Below are positions 1 to 6,658 of a DNA stretch of 7,697 bases, piece by piece. Each line of letters opens with the position of its first letter. Position 1 is the stretch's first letter. The stretch covers positions 33,285 to 40,981 of the forward strand of contig WVXJ01000043.1 of the NCBI GenBank assembly GCA_011773575.1, read 5' to 3'. The stretch is from Armatimonadota bacterium. Its GTDB lineage: Bacteria > Armatimonadota > Hebobacteria > Hebobacterales > WVXJ01. The notes below the pieces were generated by a model. That model ran no database searches. It had not been told where the DNA came from and saw only the letters and a list, made by a program, of their open reading frames with translations. The position numbers and the translations under genes were made by a program.

Positions 1-543
1 TACCGGGAGGGCGAGAATGCCTACAGTGTATTGATCGTCAACCGCCACCGCACCGACCCGCAGCAGATCAGCGTGCGGTTGCCCAGCCGTGATTTTGGCA
101 GCAATGCCACTCTCGTACGCTTCACTTCTCCGAATATCAATGACAATAACAATGCCGGCCCTGTGGTTCGCATTCAGAAGGACACCATCTCCGGTCTCAC
201 AAACCCCTACACTCTGGATGTGCCTCCTTTCTCGGCCTACATCCTGCAGGTGACGGCAGGTGGAGTTTCGCAAACATTGCCTGCTGTTACGATGACTGTA
301 TCTCCGTCGGGGCCGGGGCCCAACGCGGCAGTCACCTACAGCATTACGTACGAGAATTCATCCGACCAACCAATAAGTTCGAAATCCCTGAGGATTCCCG
401 TGCCTCAGTATCTGACCTATGTCAATGGGTCTGCGTCTGACGGCGGGCAGTACGATCCGGTCAGCAGGGAAGTGGTATGGACGGTCAGTGTTCCAGCACA
501 CTCAGAGCCGGCTACTGTGACTTTTCAGGCTACTGTTGACTGA
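1..543 (+). CDS. C-terminal part of a secreted carbohydrate-active-type protein with a DUF11-like domain (5' partial)
   Basis: The frame is open from the first base and ends at TGA 541-543, so 180 codons of a longer gene are visible. The TTG at 31 is an internal codon, not the start. Residues about 1-84 form a beta-rich unit with the pattern YSVLIVNRH, then alternating hydrophobic strands, ending in PPFSAYILQV. That layout resembles the C-terminal beta-sandwich that closes many glycoside hydrolases. Residues about 95-180 resemble a DUF11 repeat (PF01345-like): an YSITYENSS strand, a VPQYLTYVNGSAS segment and a VVWTVSVPAHS segment, ending in strand VTFQATVD. DUF11 units are usually extracellular, so the protein is probably exported, but the signal peptide and any catalytic domain lie upstream. 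It converges on the minus-strand glycan genes with 22 bp between stops and is probably a separate transcription unit. The hydrolase reading is inference from fold pattern only; a non-enzymatic surface protein is possible. Confidence 0.8.
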   Translation, partial: YREGENAYSVLIVNRHRTDPQQISVRLPSRDFGSNATLVRFTSPNINDNNNAGPVVRIQKDTISGLTNPYTLDVPPFSAYILQVTAGGVSQTLPAVTMTVSPSGPGPNAAVTYSITYENSSDQPISSKSLRIPVPQYLTYVNGSASDGGQYDPVSREVVWTVSVPAHSEPATVTFQATVD

Positions 544-565
544 GCCGCGAAAGCCGGGGTTGTCC

Positions 566-1378
566 CTATCTCTCGAAGGTTTCTCCGAATATTCTCTGAC
601 GCAGGAGCAGCCAAAGGAAGAGAGGATCGCGGAACAGGTATCTTCGAGCCAGCCGCCTGGGATTGTGAATTAGCCGGTCCAGCCAACCCAGGCCCATGCG
701 CTGGACCCAGTCCGGCGGGGCATGTTGGAGCCCTGCAACAAAGTCAATTGCGGCACCAATCCCCACGGCAACTACGCCGCCCATGAATTCCAGGTAGCGG
801 GCAATCCAGATCTCCTGTTTGGGAGCACCGAAGGCCACGAAGACGACATCCGCGCCGGCGTCTTTGACCTCTTGCGCGATAGCGCGGTTTCTTTCGTCAT
901 CATCCAATGACACCGCCGGCGCAAGGCAAGTACCGGCGAATTGCAGGCCGGGGAAACGTTCATTGAGAACTTGCACGGCGCGCTCGGCAGACCCCGGTGC
1001 GCCTCCCAGAATAAAGGGTCTCAACCCGCTGGTAGCCGCTTCACGGCAAAATGCGGGAAAGAGAGCAGAGCCCATCACGCGGCCGCGCAAGGGTTTCCCC
1101 AGCAGCCTTGACGCGAGGACGACATAAAAACTATCCGGAAGCACCAGACTGGCGCGCGTGTATGCGCGTCGCAGGTCGTGGCATCTATGATAGAGAACCA
1201 CATGGTCTACATTCGGCGTGAAGACCGCATGTGGCTGTCCGCTTCCGGCAAGACGATGTATCTCCTCAATCGTCTCGGGGAGAGTCAAGTCGTGGATCCA
1301 CAGCCCGCAGACATTGACTCTTCTAATGGAGCCGGAGCCACTTTCACATGTCTCACTCTGTTGTGAAGAACTCTTCAT
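566..1378 (-). CDS. WecG/TagA/CpsF-family glycosyltransferase (GT26-like)
   Basis: This 270-residue protein matches the WecG/TagA/CpsF family along its length. These enzymes transfer a sugar such as ManNAc or ManNAcA from a UDP donor to a polyprenyl-diphosphate-linked acceptor at the inner face of the membrane. Visible landmarks are FTPNVDHV (53-60), LPDS (80-83), RVMGSALF (100-107), GGAPGS (125-130), GAPKQEIWI (184-192), GIGAAIDFVAG (206-216), and the C-terminal WVQRMGLGWLDRLI followed by PRRLARRY (224-247). The C-terminal basic and aromatic tail is typical for membrane association. Asp82, in the position of the family's catalytic Asp, is kept. The usual Gly after it is Ser83, and the common GxDL motif reads GSAL. 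The first 19 residues are a Ser-rich extension. ATG 1376-1378 is the only plausible start: an in-frame TGA lies 12 codons upstream with no other start codon between. No clear Shine-Dalgarno sequence precedes it. Family assignment is firm; substrate is unknown. Confidence 0.93.
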   Translation of the reverse strand: MKSSSQQSETCESGSGSIRRVNVCGLWIHDLTLPETIEEIHRLAGSGQPHAVFTPNVDHVVLYHRCHDLRRAYTRASLVLPDSFYVVLASRLLGKPLRGRVMGSALFPAFCREAATSGLRPFILGGAPGSAERAVQVLNERFPGLQFAGTCLAPAVSLDDDERNRAIAQEVKDAGADVVFVAFGAPKQEIWIARYLEFMGGVVAVGIGAAIDFVAGLQHAPPDWVQRMGLGWLDRLIHNPRRLARRYLFRDPLFLWLLLRQRIFGETFER

Positions 1379-1388
1379 CTCGGTGTTT

Positions 1389-1413
1389 CGCTGTGTTCGG
1401 AAAGCGCTGTGTT
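1389..1413. repeat. 9-bp direct repeat in the leader of the WecG-like gene
   Basis: CGCTGTGTT occurs at 1389-1397 and again at 1405-1413, a 16-bp centre-to-centre spacing. It lies immediately ahead of the start codon at 1378 on the minus strand. It could be a protein-binding or RNA element, but a 9-bp match can also arise by chance. Confidence 0.35.
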
Positions 1414-1497
1414 TTCACCCTCTTGGCGTTCGGTGCGCGCTCCCGCCAATCCCGCGCCCTTAATTATGGCGATGTCGCAGGTGGATGTTCGCCAGAC

Positions 1498-1526
1498 AGC
1501 ATATATGGGTGCCCATAGAATGGCAA
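1498..1526 (-). promoter_or_regulatory. candidate sigma-70-type promoter for the WecG-like gene
   Basis: On the minus strand a -35 box TTGCCA (1526-1521, 5 of 6 consensus) and a -10 box TATGCT (1503-1498, 4 of 6) are separated by exactly 17 bp. The spacer contains a perfect inverted repeat TATGGG-N2-CCCATA (1504-1517), which could act as an operator. Transcription would begin near 1491, giving a leader of about 110 nt before the ATG at 1378. This is a pattern match only and the -10 box is weak. The position in the only large intergenic gap of the cluster supports it. Confidence 0.4.
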
Positions 1527-1683
1527 GCCAAACAGCCAGGAGGGGCCTTGCTCAGTGCCAGTCCGGCCTCCTTACCTGCCTATTGCCCCGCTGATTCCGC
1601 ATCTTATTCATCCGACTTGGCCCCGAGCAGAGGAACATCCCTCTTCTTCATCTTACGAAATCCGGTAATGTGAGCCTGGAGTG

Positions 1684-2985
1684 TCAAATGGGAGTGCTGA
1701 CGCTGCCGGTAAGAGACTCGCCAGATCGCTGCCGGAAACACTGGAGGGTATTGCTTAGCCAGTAAAGCCCCACACCAATAAGGGGAAGGGAGAATAAGAG
1801 AAAGATCATAAAGGCAAGCAAAGGCGACTCAATCGCCCTTCCTACGAGTAGCTGCGGACGATAGTACTCCAGGTACCATATCAGGGGCCTGGCAATATTC
1901 ATAATGACGTAGACGGCAATGCTGCCAATGACGGCAAGCGGAACTAACCGCCGCTTGCTCTGCAAAGCGAACAGGCAAGCGACAATGGGAACCACAAAGG
2001 CAGAAGCATGATGTTCTTCCGAAAAGGGGGAAAGAAGAAAGGCAATTGACAGGGTCATTGCAAACTCGAGGCAGGCTGTCTCTGTAGTAACCTTTCGGGC
2101 CGCCATTCTGGCAGTGGCAAACAACCAGCAAGAGAGGACGCCAATGGCGACGATGACCAGCAAGATGGTAGCGGAGAACTGCGGTGCTACTGGAGACAGG
2201 AGTTCGCCTGCATGGGATACTATGCCGACGCGCGTTGCGCGCTGAATACCGGCATACAACGACTGGTTAAGAGGCATTAGCGCGCCCTTATAATAGCCGA
2301 GATAATGCCACCAGCGAATCGGGTAGCCAGGACCGAGCCAGGCCATGCTTATCAGCAAAGCGACCACTATGGTGGCGGCAAATGTTGCGACCGCTCGCCA
2401 TTGCCGGCGCAGTATGAAGTGTATGATGAGCAGTAAAGGAAAAGGTTTCACGGCGCCGGCCATGCCTACTGCAAAACCGGCCACGCCGGGTCGCCCGCGT
2501 ACATAGGCGAAGAAAGCCAGCCCTACAAAGAGCACTACCAGTTGGCTTGACTGCCCCAAATACAAAGACCATATTGCAGGAGCGAATGTAGCAGTCAGGA
2601 GAAGCGCGGGTCCGAACTGAGCAAGCGTCACGCGCGATGTGGCAGCAAGTGTGATTGCGACGCCCCCAATAAGACACAGAGCTCCCATGGCAAGCCACAC
2701 CCACATCGCAATTTGGGGTCGGAAGAATGCAATCGGAAGAGTCAGAGCAAATGCGGGGAATGCAAGTTGTGGCGCCGGTCCCGGCATCTCCATACCGTGT
2801 GCTCGAGCCTCTTCTCTCAAGAAATCCAGATTGTTCGGATCCTGGCGTTTAACCATAAGACGAGTGGCGCTGTAATAGCAGGGGAAATCAACCTGCCGCC
2901 CTTTGATCAGAATCTTCGCCCCGGGGAGACCGATCAATACAACAAGAGCCACAAGGCTCGTTGTAATACCTATCCAGCGCTTCAT
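1684..2985 (-). CDS. GT87-like (DUF2029) polytopic membrane glycosyltransferase
   Basis: This 433-residue protein is almost entirely hydrophobic, with roughly ten membrane segments beginning at residues 5-25. It has the signature layout of the DUF2029/GT87 family of GT-C glycosyltransferases, which use polyprenyl-phosphate sugars such as polyprenyl-phosphomannose outside the cytoplasmic membrane. An early acidic site lies in VDFPCYYSA (Asp33, Tyr37-Tyr38). A PAPQLAFPAFALTLP segment (70-84) matches the usual tyrosine/proline-rich loop. GQSSQLV follows at 144-150, AGAVKPFPLLL at 176-186 (Lys180), then a tryptophan-rich loop (RWWHYLGYY) and NQSLYAG (240-246). The ATG at 2983-2985 is supported by GAGGT at 2997-2993, seven nucleotides upstream. 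The gene follows the GT2 gene by 10 nt and is probably translationally coupled to it. Family is convincing; sugar and acceptor cannot be read from the sequence. Confidence 0.88.
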   Translation of the reverse strand: MKRWIGITTSLVALVVLIGLPGAKILIKGRQVDFPCYYSATRLMVKRQDPNNLDFLREEARAHGMEMPGPAPQLAFPAFALTLPIAFFRPQIAMWVWLAMGALCLIGGVAITLAATSRVTLAQFGPALLLTATFAPAIWSLYLGQSSQLVVLFVGLAFFAYVRGRPGVAGFAVGMAGAVKPFPLLLIIHFILRRQWRAVATFAATIVVALLISMAWLGPGYPIRWWHYLGYYKGALMPLNQSLYAGIQRATRVGIVSHAGELLSPVAPQFSATILLVIVAIGVLSCWLFATARMAARKVTTETACLEFAMTLSIAFLLSPFSEEHHASAFVVPIVACLFALQSKRRLVPLAVIGSIAVYVIMNIARPLIWYLEYYRPQLLVGRAIESPLLAFMIFLLFSLPLIGVGLYWLSNTLQCFRQRSGESLTGSVSTPI

Positions 2986-2992
2986 TGTAACT

Positions 2993-2997
2993 ACCTC
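2993..2997 (-). promoter_or_regulatory. Shine-Dalgarno site of the GT87-like gene, overlapping the GT2 stop codon
   Basis: The minus strand reads GAGGT seven nucleotides ahead of ATG 2985-2983. The TGA stop of the preceding GT2 gene (2998-2996) overlaps the first bases of this site. Ribosomes finishing the GT2 gene would therefore be positioned over the initiation site of the next gene, which fixes the start and suggests coupling. Confidence 0.75.
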
Positions 2998-4210
2998 AAT
3001 TGCTATCTTGCCGCGGGGTCGAAATCCAGCCCAGTGTCTTGCCTTTCACCGCAGCTGCCGCATATATAGAAGTCTGCCAGACTGCATAGAGAGGTCCCCA
3101 AAATAGGGCGAGCCAGAGAGCGAGAGGCGCCTTGATAAGCAGCAGGCCGACGAGGATGTGAACGGCTTCTCCCACCAGCCCGATGAGAGGTATCCACACG
3201 AGCGCACGCAATGAAGGCAAGAAGAACGCAATCACAGCGAGCGCCACTTGCCCGACCACCAGAGAGGCGAGTGGAGGCATAGCCAACTCAATCGCCGCGT
3301 CAAGAAATGCCGGGTCTCTTCTACGTATGCTTAGAGCAATAAGCCTTGGCAGCAGTCGCCGGGCGAGTTGTAAGCGGCCCGACTCCCAGCGGAGGTGCTG
3401 GCCCCGTGCTCTTTGCGGTCGACTTGGCATCTCCGACCACACGGTCGCTTCCGGTGCAAACTCTACTCTGTGGCCCATCTCCAACAATCTCAAGCCGTAT
3501 TCTACGTCTTCGGTCAAACAAAAGGCCTCCCAGGGCAGTGCCTTCAGCAAACTTGTGCTCAGACACATTCCGTTGCCGTGAAGCCCCACCGACCATCCCA
3601 GCCGGCTGCGCGCCAGAGGTCGAAGGTAGCATTTCAGGGAAAAAGCGAGATACATCAGGGCTTCCAGAGGAGACCGCCTCTTGCTGACAACAGAGTAACG
3701 CGCTTGCAGTGCCGTTGCCCCTGCTCGCAGGCGATTCGAAAACGCGGTCAGCAAGTTGGGAGAAACGATGCTGTCGGCATCAATGAATACCAGTGCTTCC
3801 CATTCTTCCAGATCTGTCATCCTCTCCAGGAACCAGGCAATCGCATATCCTTTTCCCCGCAGATCTGGAACATTGCGCTCGAAAACCGTTGCACCATTTT
3901 CCCGCGCCAGCGTCGCGGTTTCATCTGTGCAGTTGTCGGCTATTACGAAGACCTGAAATGCCTCCTTTCGATATTCCAGTCCAGTTAGGCTTTGCAACGA
4001 ACGTTCAATGACATCCGATTCGTTATGAGCGGGTATGACAATGGCGAGTTTTGCGGGCTCATAACCTTCACCGCCTGGCTGGCTCAGCCTTTTCTGGCCG
4101 AATGCCGCGAGAAGGGAGAGGAAAAAGAGATAGAGGCCGAAAAAGGCCAGTCCGCAAGCGACGACACAGAAGAATATTCGCAGCAGTAACAAAGAGAAAT
4201 GGACAGTCAT
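2996..4210 (-). CDS. membrane-bound GT2 glycosyltransferase with DxD, TED and QxxRW motifs
   Basis: The 404-residue protein has one N-terminal hydrophobic stretch (5-35), a cytoplasmic GT-A domain (about 54-290), and a C-terminal hydrophobic region (about 308-387) with several membrane spans. The GT-A domain begins LAIVIPAHNE (55-64). It contains ADNCTDET (91-98), DAD at 144-146 for metal and nucleotide-sugar binding, HGNGM (211-215), TEDVEYGLRL (233-242) with the probable catalytic Asp235, and QHLRW (271-275). The TED plus QxxRW pair is characteristic of processive, BcsA- or PgaC-like GT2 synthases, which polymerise and export a chain. No PilZ domain is present. The ATG at 4208-4210 is the only sensible start because an in-frame TGA lies five codons upstream; the Shine-Dalgarno is weak. 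It is preceded by a hairpin-bearing 93-bp gap and followed closely by the GT87-like gene. Processivity and product are inferred. Confidence 0.92.
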   Translation of the reverse strand: MTVHFSLLLLRIFFCVVACGLAFFGLYLFFLSLLAAFGQKRLSQPGGEGYEPAKLAIVIPAHNESDVIERSLQSLTGLEYRKEAFQVFVIADNCTDETATLARENGATVFERNVPDLRGKGYAIAWFLERMTDLEEWEALVFIDADSIVSPNLLTAFSNRLRAGATALQARYSVVSKRRSPLEALMYLAFSLKCYLRPLARSRLGWSVGLHGNGMCLSTSLLKALPWEAFCLTEDVEYGLRLLEMGHRVEFAPEATVWSEMPSRPQRARGQHLRWESGRLQLARRLLPRLIALSIRRRDPAFLDAAIELAMPPLASLVVGQVALAVIAFFLPSLRALVWIPLIGLVGEAVHILVGLLLIKAPLALWLALFWGPLYAVWQTSIYAAAAVKGKTLGWISTPRQDSN

Positions 4211-4269
4211 CTTCTTGCTGAAACGTCAGGTTCGCATTTGCACTTCAGATTCGAGATGAGCAGTACTCC

Positions 4270-4302
4270 AGCAAACGACCTGCCTTCCATAGGCCGCTTG
4301 CT
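4270..4302 (-). other. intergenic RNA hairpin between the GT39-like and GT2 genes
   Basis: One nucleotide after the stop of the GT39-like gene, the minus-strand transcript reads AGCAAGCGGCC, an 11-nt loop, then GGUCGUUUGCU. This gives an uninterrupted 11-bp stem with two G-U wobble pairs. On the plus-strand transcript the two wobble positions would be A-C mismatches, so the structure favours the direction of the operon. No uridine run follows (the next bases are GGAGTACTG), so it is not a standard intrinsic terminator. Plausible roles are protection of the upstream mRNA 3' end, a processing site, or partial attenuation that sets relative expression of the downstream genes. Confidence 0.55.
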
Positions 4303-4303
4303 C

Positions 4304-6076
4304 TCAAGAATCTCGTGAGATATCTTCCACACGATAGATGACAATGCTCATCGGCCCCCCGAGAGTTTCGCCGCAGAAGGTGGCAACTGCCTTGGCGCTC
4401 TTCTCCAAGCCGGAGTAGAATTCCCACTCCGCAGGCCATCGTTCGCGCCCTTTTGAAGTGACAAAAGAGTCACGGATATGTCCCAGGATGATGACATACT
4501 CCGCCCCTTGCTCCAGATACCACTCTAGATCCCGGCGTTGGTCCTCGTGGAGAGTGAATGTGGGCGCGTTTGGAGTGCTCTTGTCCTCCTCAGCCTTCCA
4601 CCATTCTCGCCTCCTTCTCAGCAGCCAGTAAGTAGGCCCCGTATACCTGCCGGCGGCTTTCATCCGGTAGTGGAGATACTCACCAAGATGCTTGTAGAAG
4701 CCGGAGGGCGGCTGTTTCTCCACGGCGACAAGCGACTCCTGAAGACATTCTTCACTTTCCATCAGGGGGGGTAATACATTCACTCCGCCATCCATCAAGA
4801 TCACCGAGCCAGGAGGAACGTGACTCTCCACCCACTGCTTCGCCATCAACCTTGGGTCAGGTTTGGCGAGAAGAAGCCTCAATTCACCTGCGGTCTGCAG
4901 ACCAGGAGGGATTATTATGAGCGCGGCCAGCACAACCATTACCCATACTCTTTTACATCCGCTCTTCAGCGAGTCCGCAATCCACCCGAATCCAACACCG
5001 AGCATGACGAGGATGGCAGGGAAGACCGGAAGAAGCCAGTGGGAGTAGAATCTTCCCTGAAAAGCGAGAAATGCGACGAAGGCAGCGGTGAATGAGACGA
5101 AAATCACGCCATGAGCTATACGCTTCTTCAGGAGGACCACTGCTCCCAACAGGCCTAGAGCGCATCCCGAAGGAAGCAGCATGTTCTCCCAGCAAAGGGA
5201 CCTCCCCATGGCCGCAATTATCTCCCAGGCTGATTTCCCCGCCGCCAGGTTGTAACTCAACTGAAAGACGAAAAGGTCAGCAAAAAACTTCTTATAATCA
5301 ATGACCCCGAACGGACATCCCACAAAAAAACCCAGAGCCATAAAGAGGAGTGCCAGCCCAATACCCGCAAGAGGAGAGCGCCCTTGCAGTGTCTTCGAGC
5401 GGGAGGCCAAGAAATGTGCAAGTATTATCGGCACTATCAGCAGTCCTCCCAGAATCTTGGTGGCTAAAGAAAGGCCATAGAAGAGGCCCGCCTTTGCGCT
5501 GGCTTTGAGAGAGCCGGTCTCTGCGACTGATTGTAGAGATAGAAGACAGGCGGCAACAAAGAAGACCAGCAGCGAGTCCGGCAATGCCACTCGATTACGC
5601 ACGACAAGGGCTGGAATCACCCCAGCCAGGCCCGCGGCCACCAGTCCCGCATTCTTCCCCGCTGCTCTCCGCGCCATCAGGTAAACGAGAGCAACCGTCC
5701 CCAATCCCGCGGCCACACTTACTATCCTTGCCGCGGTATAAAAAGGAATGGGATCTTGGAAAAAGGAGACCGCAAAGTCGTCAACCGACCCCACCGCACC
5801 CGTGAGCCTTAGGAAGACGAACATCATCCCATAGATGATGAACACCAAGTACATCATGAGGGTGCCATACCAGAACTGGTGAGGGTTCAGATCACCACTG
5901 CCGAAGCCAAGTGCCACATTGACAACATGGTGTTCATCGTGATGAGGCAGGAGGGTCAGCCCGACAACACGCAATCCCAGCGCCGCCGCTCCAATACAGA
6001 CCGCGGCGACGAGCATCTTGTATGCTTTGTCGCCTTTCGGAAGTAGTCCATGGGCGGAGGAGTGATTATCGGCCAT
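4304..6076 (-). CDS. GT39/ArnT-like integral membrane glycosyltransferase with soluble C-terminal domain
   Basis: This 590-residue protein looks like a GT-C enzyme of the PMT/ArnT (GT39-like) superfamily, which transfers sugar from a polyprenyl-phosphate donor outside the membrane. A first membrane segment (about 21-43) is followed by the acidic DE pair at 47-48 in HHDEHHVVN. Next comes a GDLNPHQFWYGTLMMYL loop (61-77) typical of these families. RNRVALPDSLLVFF (160-173) and GLSLATKILGGLL (201-213, Lys207) follow, then further hydrophobic spans to about 390, including FYSHWLLPVFPAILVMLGVG (343-362). Residues about 400-590 are a soluble domain, likely extracytoplasmic, with PPGSVILMDGG (421-431) and a C-terminal GGPMSIVIYRVED (573-585). 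ATG 6074-6076 directly follows the TAG of gmhB with no spacer and has no strong Shine-Dalgarno, so reinitiation or coupling is likely. Sugar and acceptor (lipid, glycan or protein) are not determinable; O-mannosylation is only one option. Confidence 0.87.
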   Translation of the reverse strand: MADNHSSAHGLLPKGDKAYKMLVAAVCIGAAALGLRVVGLTLLPHHDEHHVVNVALGFGSGDLNPHQFWYGTLMMYLVFIIYGMMFVFLRLTGAVGSVDDFAVSFFQDPIPFYTAARIVSVAAGLGTVALVYLMARRAAGKNAGLVAAGLAGVIPALVVRNRVALPDSLLVFFVAACLLSLQSVAETGSLKASAKAGLFYGLSLATKILGGLLIVPIILAHFLASRSKTLQGRSPLAGIGLALLFMALGFFVGCPFGVIDYKKFFADLFVFQLSYNLAAGKSAWEIIAAMGRSLCWENMLLPSGCALGLLGAVVLLKKRIAHGVIFVSFTAAFVAFLAFQGRFYSHWLLPVFPAILVMLGVGFGWIADSLKSGCKRVWVMVVLAALIIIPPGLQTAGELRLLLAKPDPRLMAKQWVESHVPPGSVILMDGGVNVLPPLMESEECLQESLVAVEKQPPSGFYKHLGEYLHYRMKAAGRYTGPTYWLLRRRREWWKAEEDKSTPNAPTFTLHEDQRRDLEWYLEQGAEYVIILGHIRDSFVTSKGRERWPAEWEFYSGLEKSAKAVATFCGETLGGPMSIVIYRVEDISRDS

Positions 6077-6658
6077 CTATTTCGTCTCTGCGGAAGAAAT
6101 GTTCTCCTGTTCGCATTCTCGCGCCAAGAGCCAGTCAACCGCCTCTGAGAGATCTTTCACTACTGCGTCCGGGGAAGAGTCTGTCAACTCCTCCTTCGTG
6201 CCGGGGGGCTTTATCAACAGTGTGGTACATCCAACCGCGGCGCCTGCTTGGATGTCACGCATTCGGTCTCCCACCAGATAGCACGCGGGAAGATGTAATC
6301 CCATTTCGCGCGCGGCTCGCTCAAGCAGGCCGGGCTTGGGTTTGCGGCAAGGGCAGTTTTCATCAGGCCGATGTGGACAATGATAAATCGCGGAGATTCT
6401 TCCCCCCATCTTCTCAATCTCCGTGAGCATGTGCTCATGGATGCGGGCAAGTTCTCTGTCTCCCATCAACCCTTTTCCGATGGCGGCCTGGTTGGTGGTA
6501 ATGACAACTCGCCAGCCGGCAGTGGTAAGGCGGGCAACGGCTTCGGCCGCGCCGGGCAGAAGAGAGAACTCGCCCAGGTGTTTCACGTAGTCAGGGCGGT
6601 CAAGGTTGATGACTCCGTCCCTATCCAGAAAGACGGCTCTCGCGTCCGACTGCGCCAT
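6077..6658 (-). CDS. gmhB: GmhB-like D-glycero-D-manno-heptose 1,7-bisphosphate 7-phosphatase
   Basis: This HAD-superfamily phosphatase would remove the 7-phosphate from heptose 1,7-bisphosphate in nucleotide-heptose synthesis. With the ATG at 6656-6658 it has 193 residues, the usual GmhB size. Motifs are FLDRDGVIN (10-18; nucleophile Asp12 and acid/base Asp14), TTNQAAIGKG (54-63), the zinc-binding loop CPHRPDENCPCRKPKPG (Cys94, His96, Cys102, Cys104; Lys106), and VGDRMRDIQAG (129-139). The Cys-His-Cys-Cys loop is characteristic of GmhB. The frame extends to a TTG at 6703 and another ATG at 6667. I prefer 6658 because MAQSDARAVFLDRDG matches the short N-terminus normal for the family, but no start has a clear Shine-Dalgarno. 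It overlaps hddA by 38 nt and its TAG abuts the next gene. Next to HddA it probably acts on the alpha anomer. Histidinol-phosphatase activity is the main alternative and is less likely here. Confidence 0.92.
   Translation of the reverse strand: MAQSDARAVFLDRDGVINLDRPDYVKHLGEFSLLPGAAEAVARLTTAGWRVVITTNQAAIGKGLMGDRELARIHEHMLTEIEKMGGRISAIYHCPHRPDENCPCRKPKPGLLERAAREMGLHLPACYLVGDRMRDIQAGAAVGCTTLLIKPPGTKEELTDSSPDAVVKDLSEAVDWLLARECEQENISSAETK

Larger units (their letters stand above)
1379..1683. other. 305-bp intergenic region, no convincing gene
   Basis: This is the longest gene-free stretch, between the GT87-like gene and the WecG-like gene on the minus strand. Minus-strand reading frames in it are short; the best is a 15-codon ORF at 1651-1604 without a clear ribosome-binding site. 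It holds a candidate minus-strand promoter (1498-1526), a 9-bp direct repeat (1389-1413), an inverted repeat TTGGCG/CGCCAA (1423-1428 with 1444-1449), and an imperfect stem pairing AGGAGG at 1538-1543 with CCTCCT at 1567-1572. There is no GC stem followed by a T-run, so no standard intrinsic terminator is seen for the GT87-like gene. The region probably separates the WecG-like gene transcriptionally from the upstream operon, or it is a remnant of rearrangement. Confidence 0.6.

Noticed and set aside
541..600. Possible bidirectional terminator between the convergent genes
   Set aside because: No GC-rich stem followed by a T-run is visible on either strand in or near the 22-bp gap.
1604..1651. 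15-codon minus-strand ORF starting MKKRDVPLL in the intergenic gap
   Set aside because: It is very short, lacks a clear Shine-Dalgarno, and has no recognisable motif.
1681..1686. Perfect TTGACA -35 hexamer on the minus strand at the GT87-like stop codon
   Set aside because: No acceptable -10 hexamer occurs 15-19 bp downstream; the best windows read CCGGAT or CGGATT.
3395..3988. Long plus-strand open frame of 197 codons
   Set aside because: It lies entirely inside the GT2 gene, whose motifs are unambiguous; the opposite frame has no family features and is a shadow.
5322..5331. Seven-base homopolymer in the GT39-like gene as a possible frameshift site
   Set aside because: It encodes two Phe residues in a membrane segment, the frame is intact, and there is no sign of a stimulatory element.
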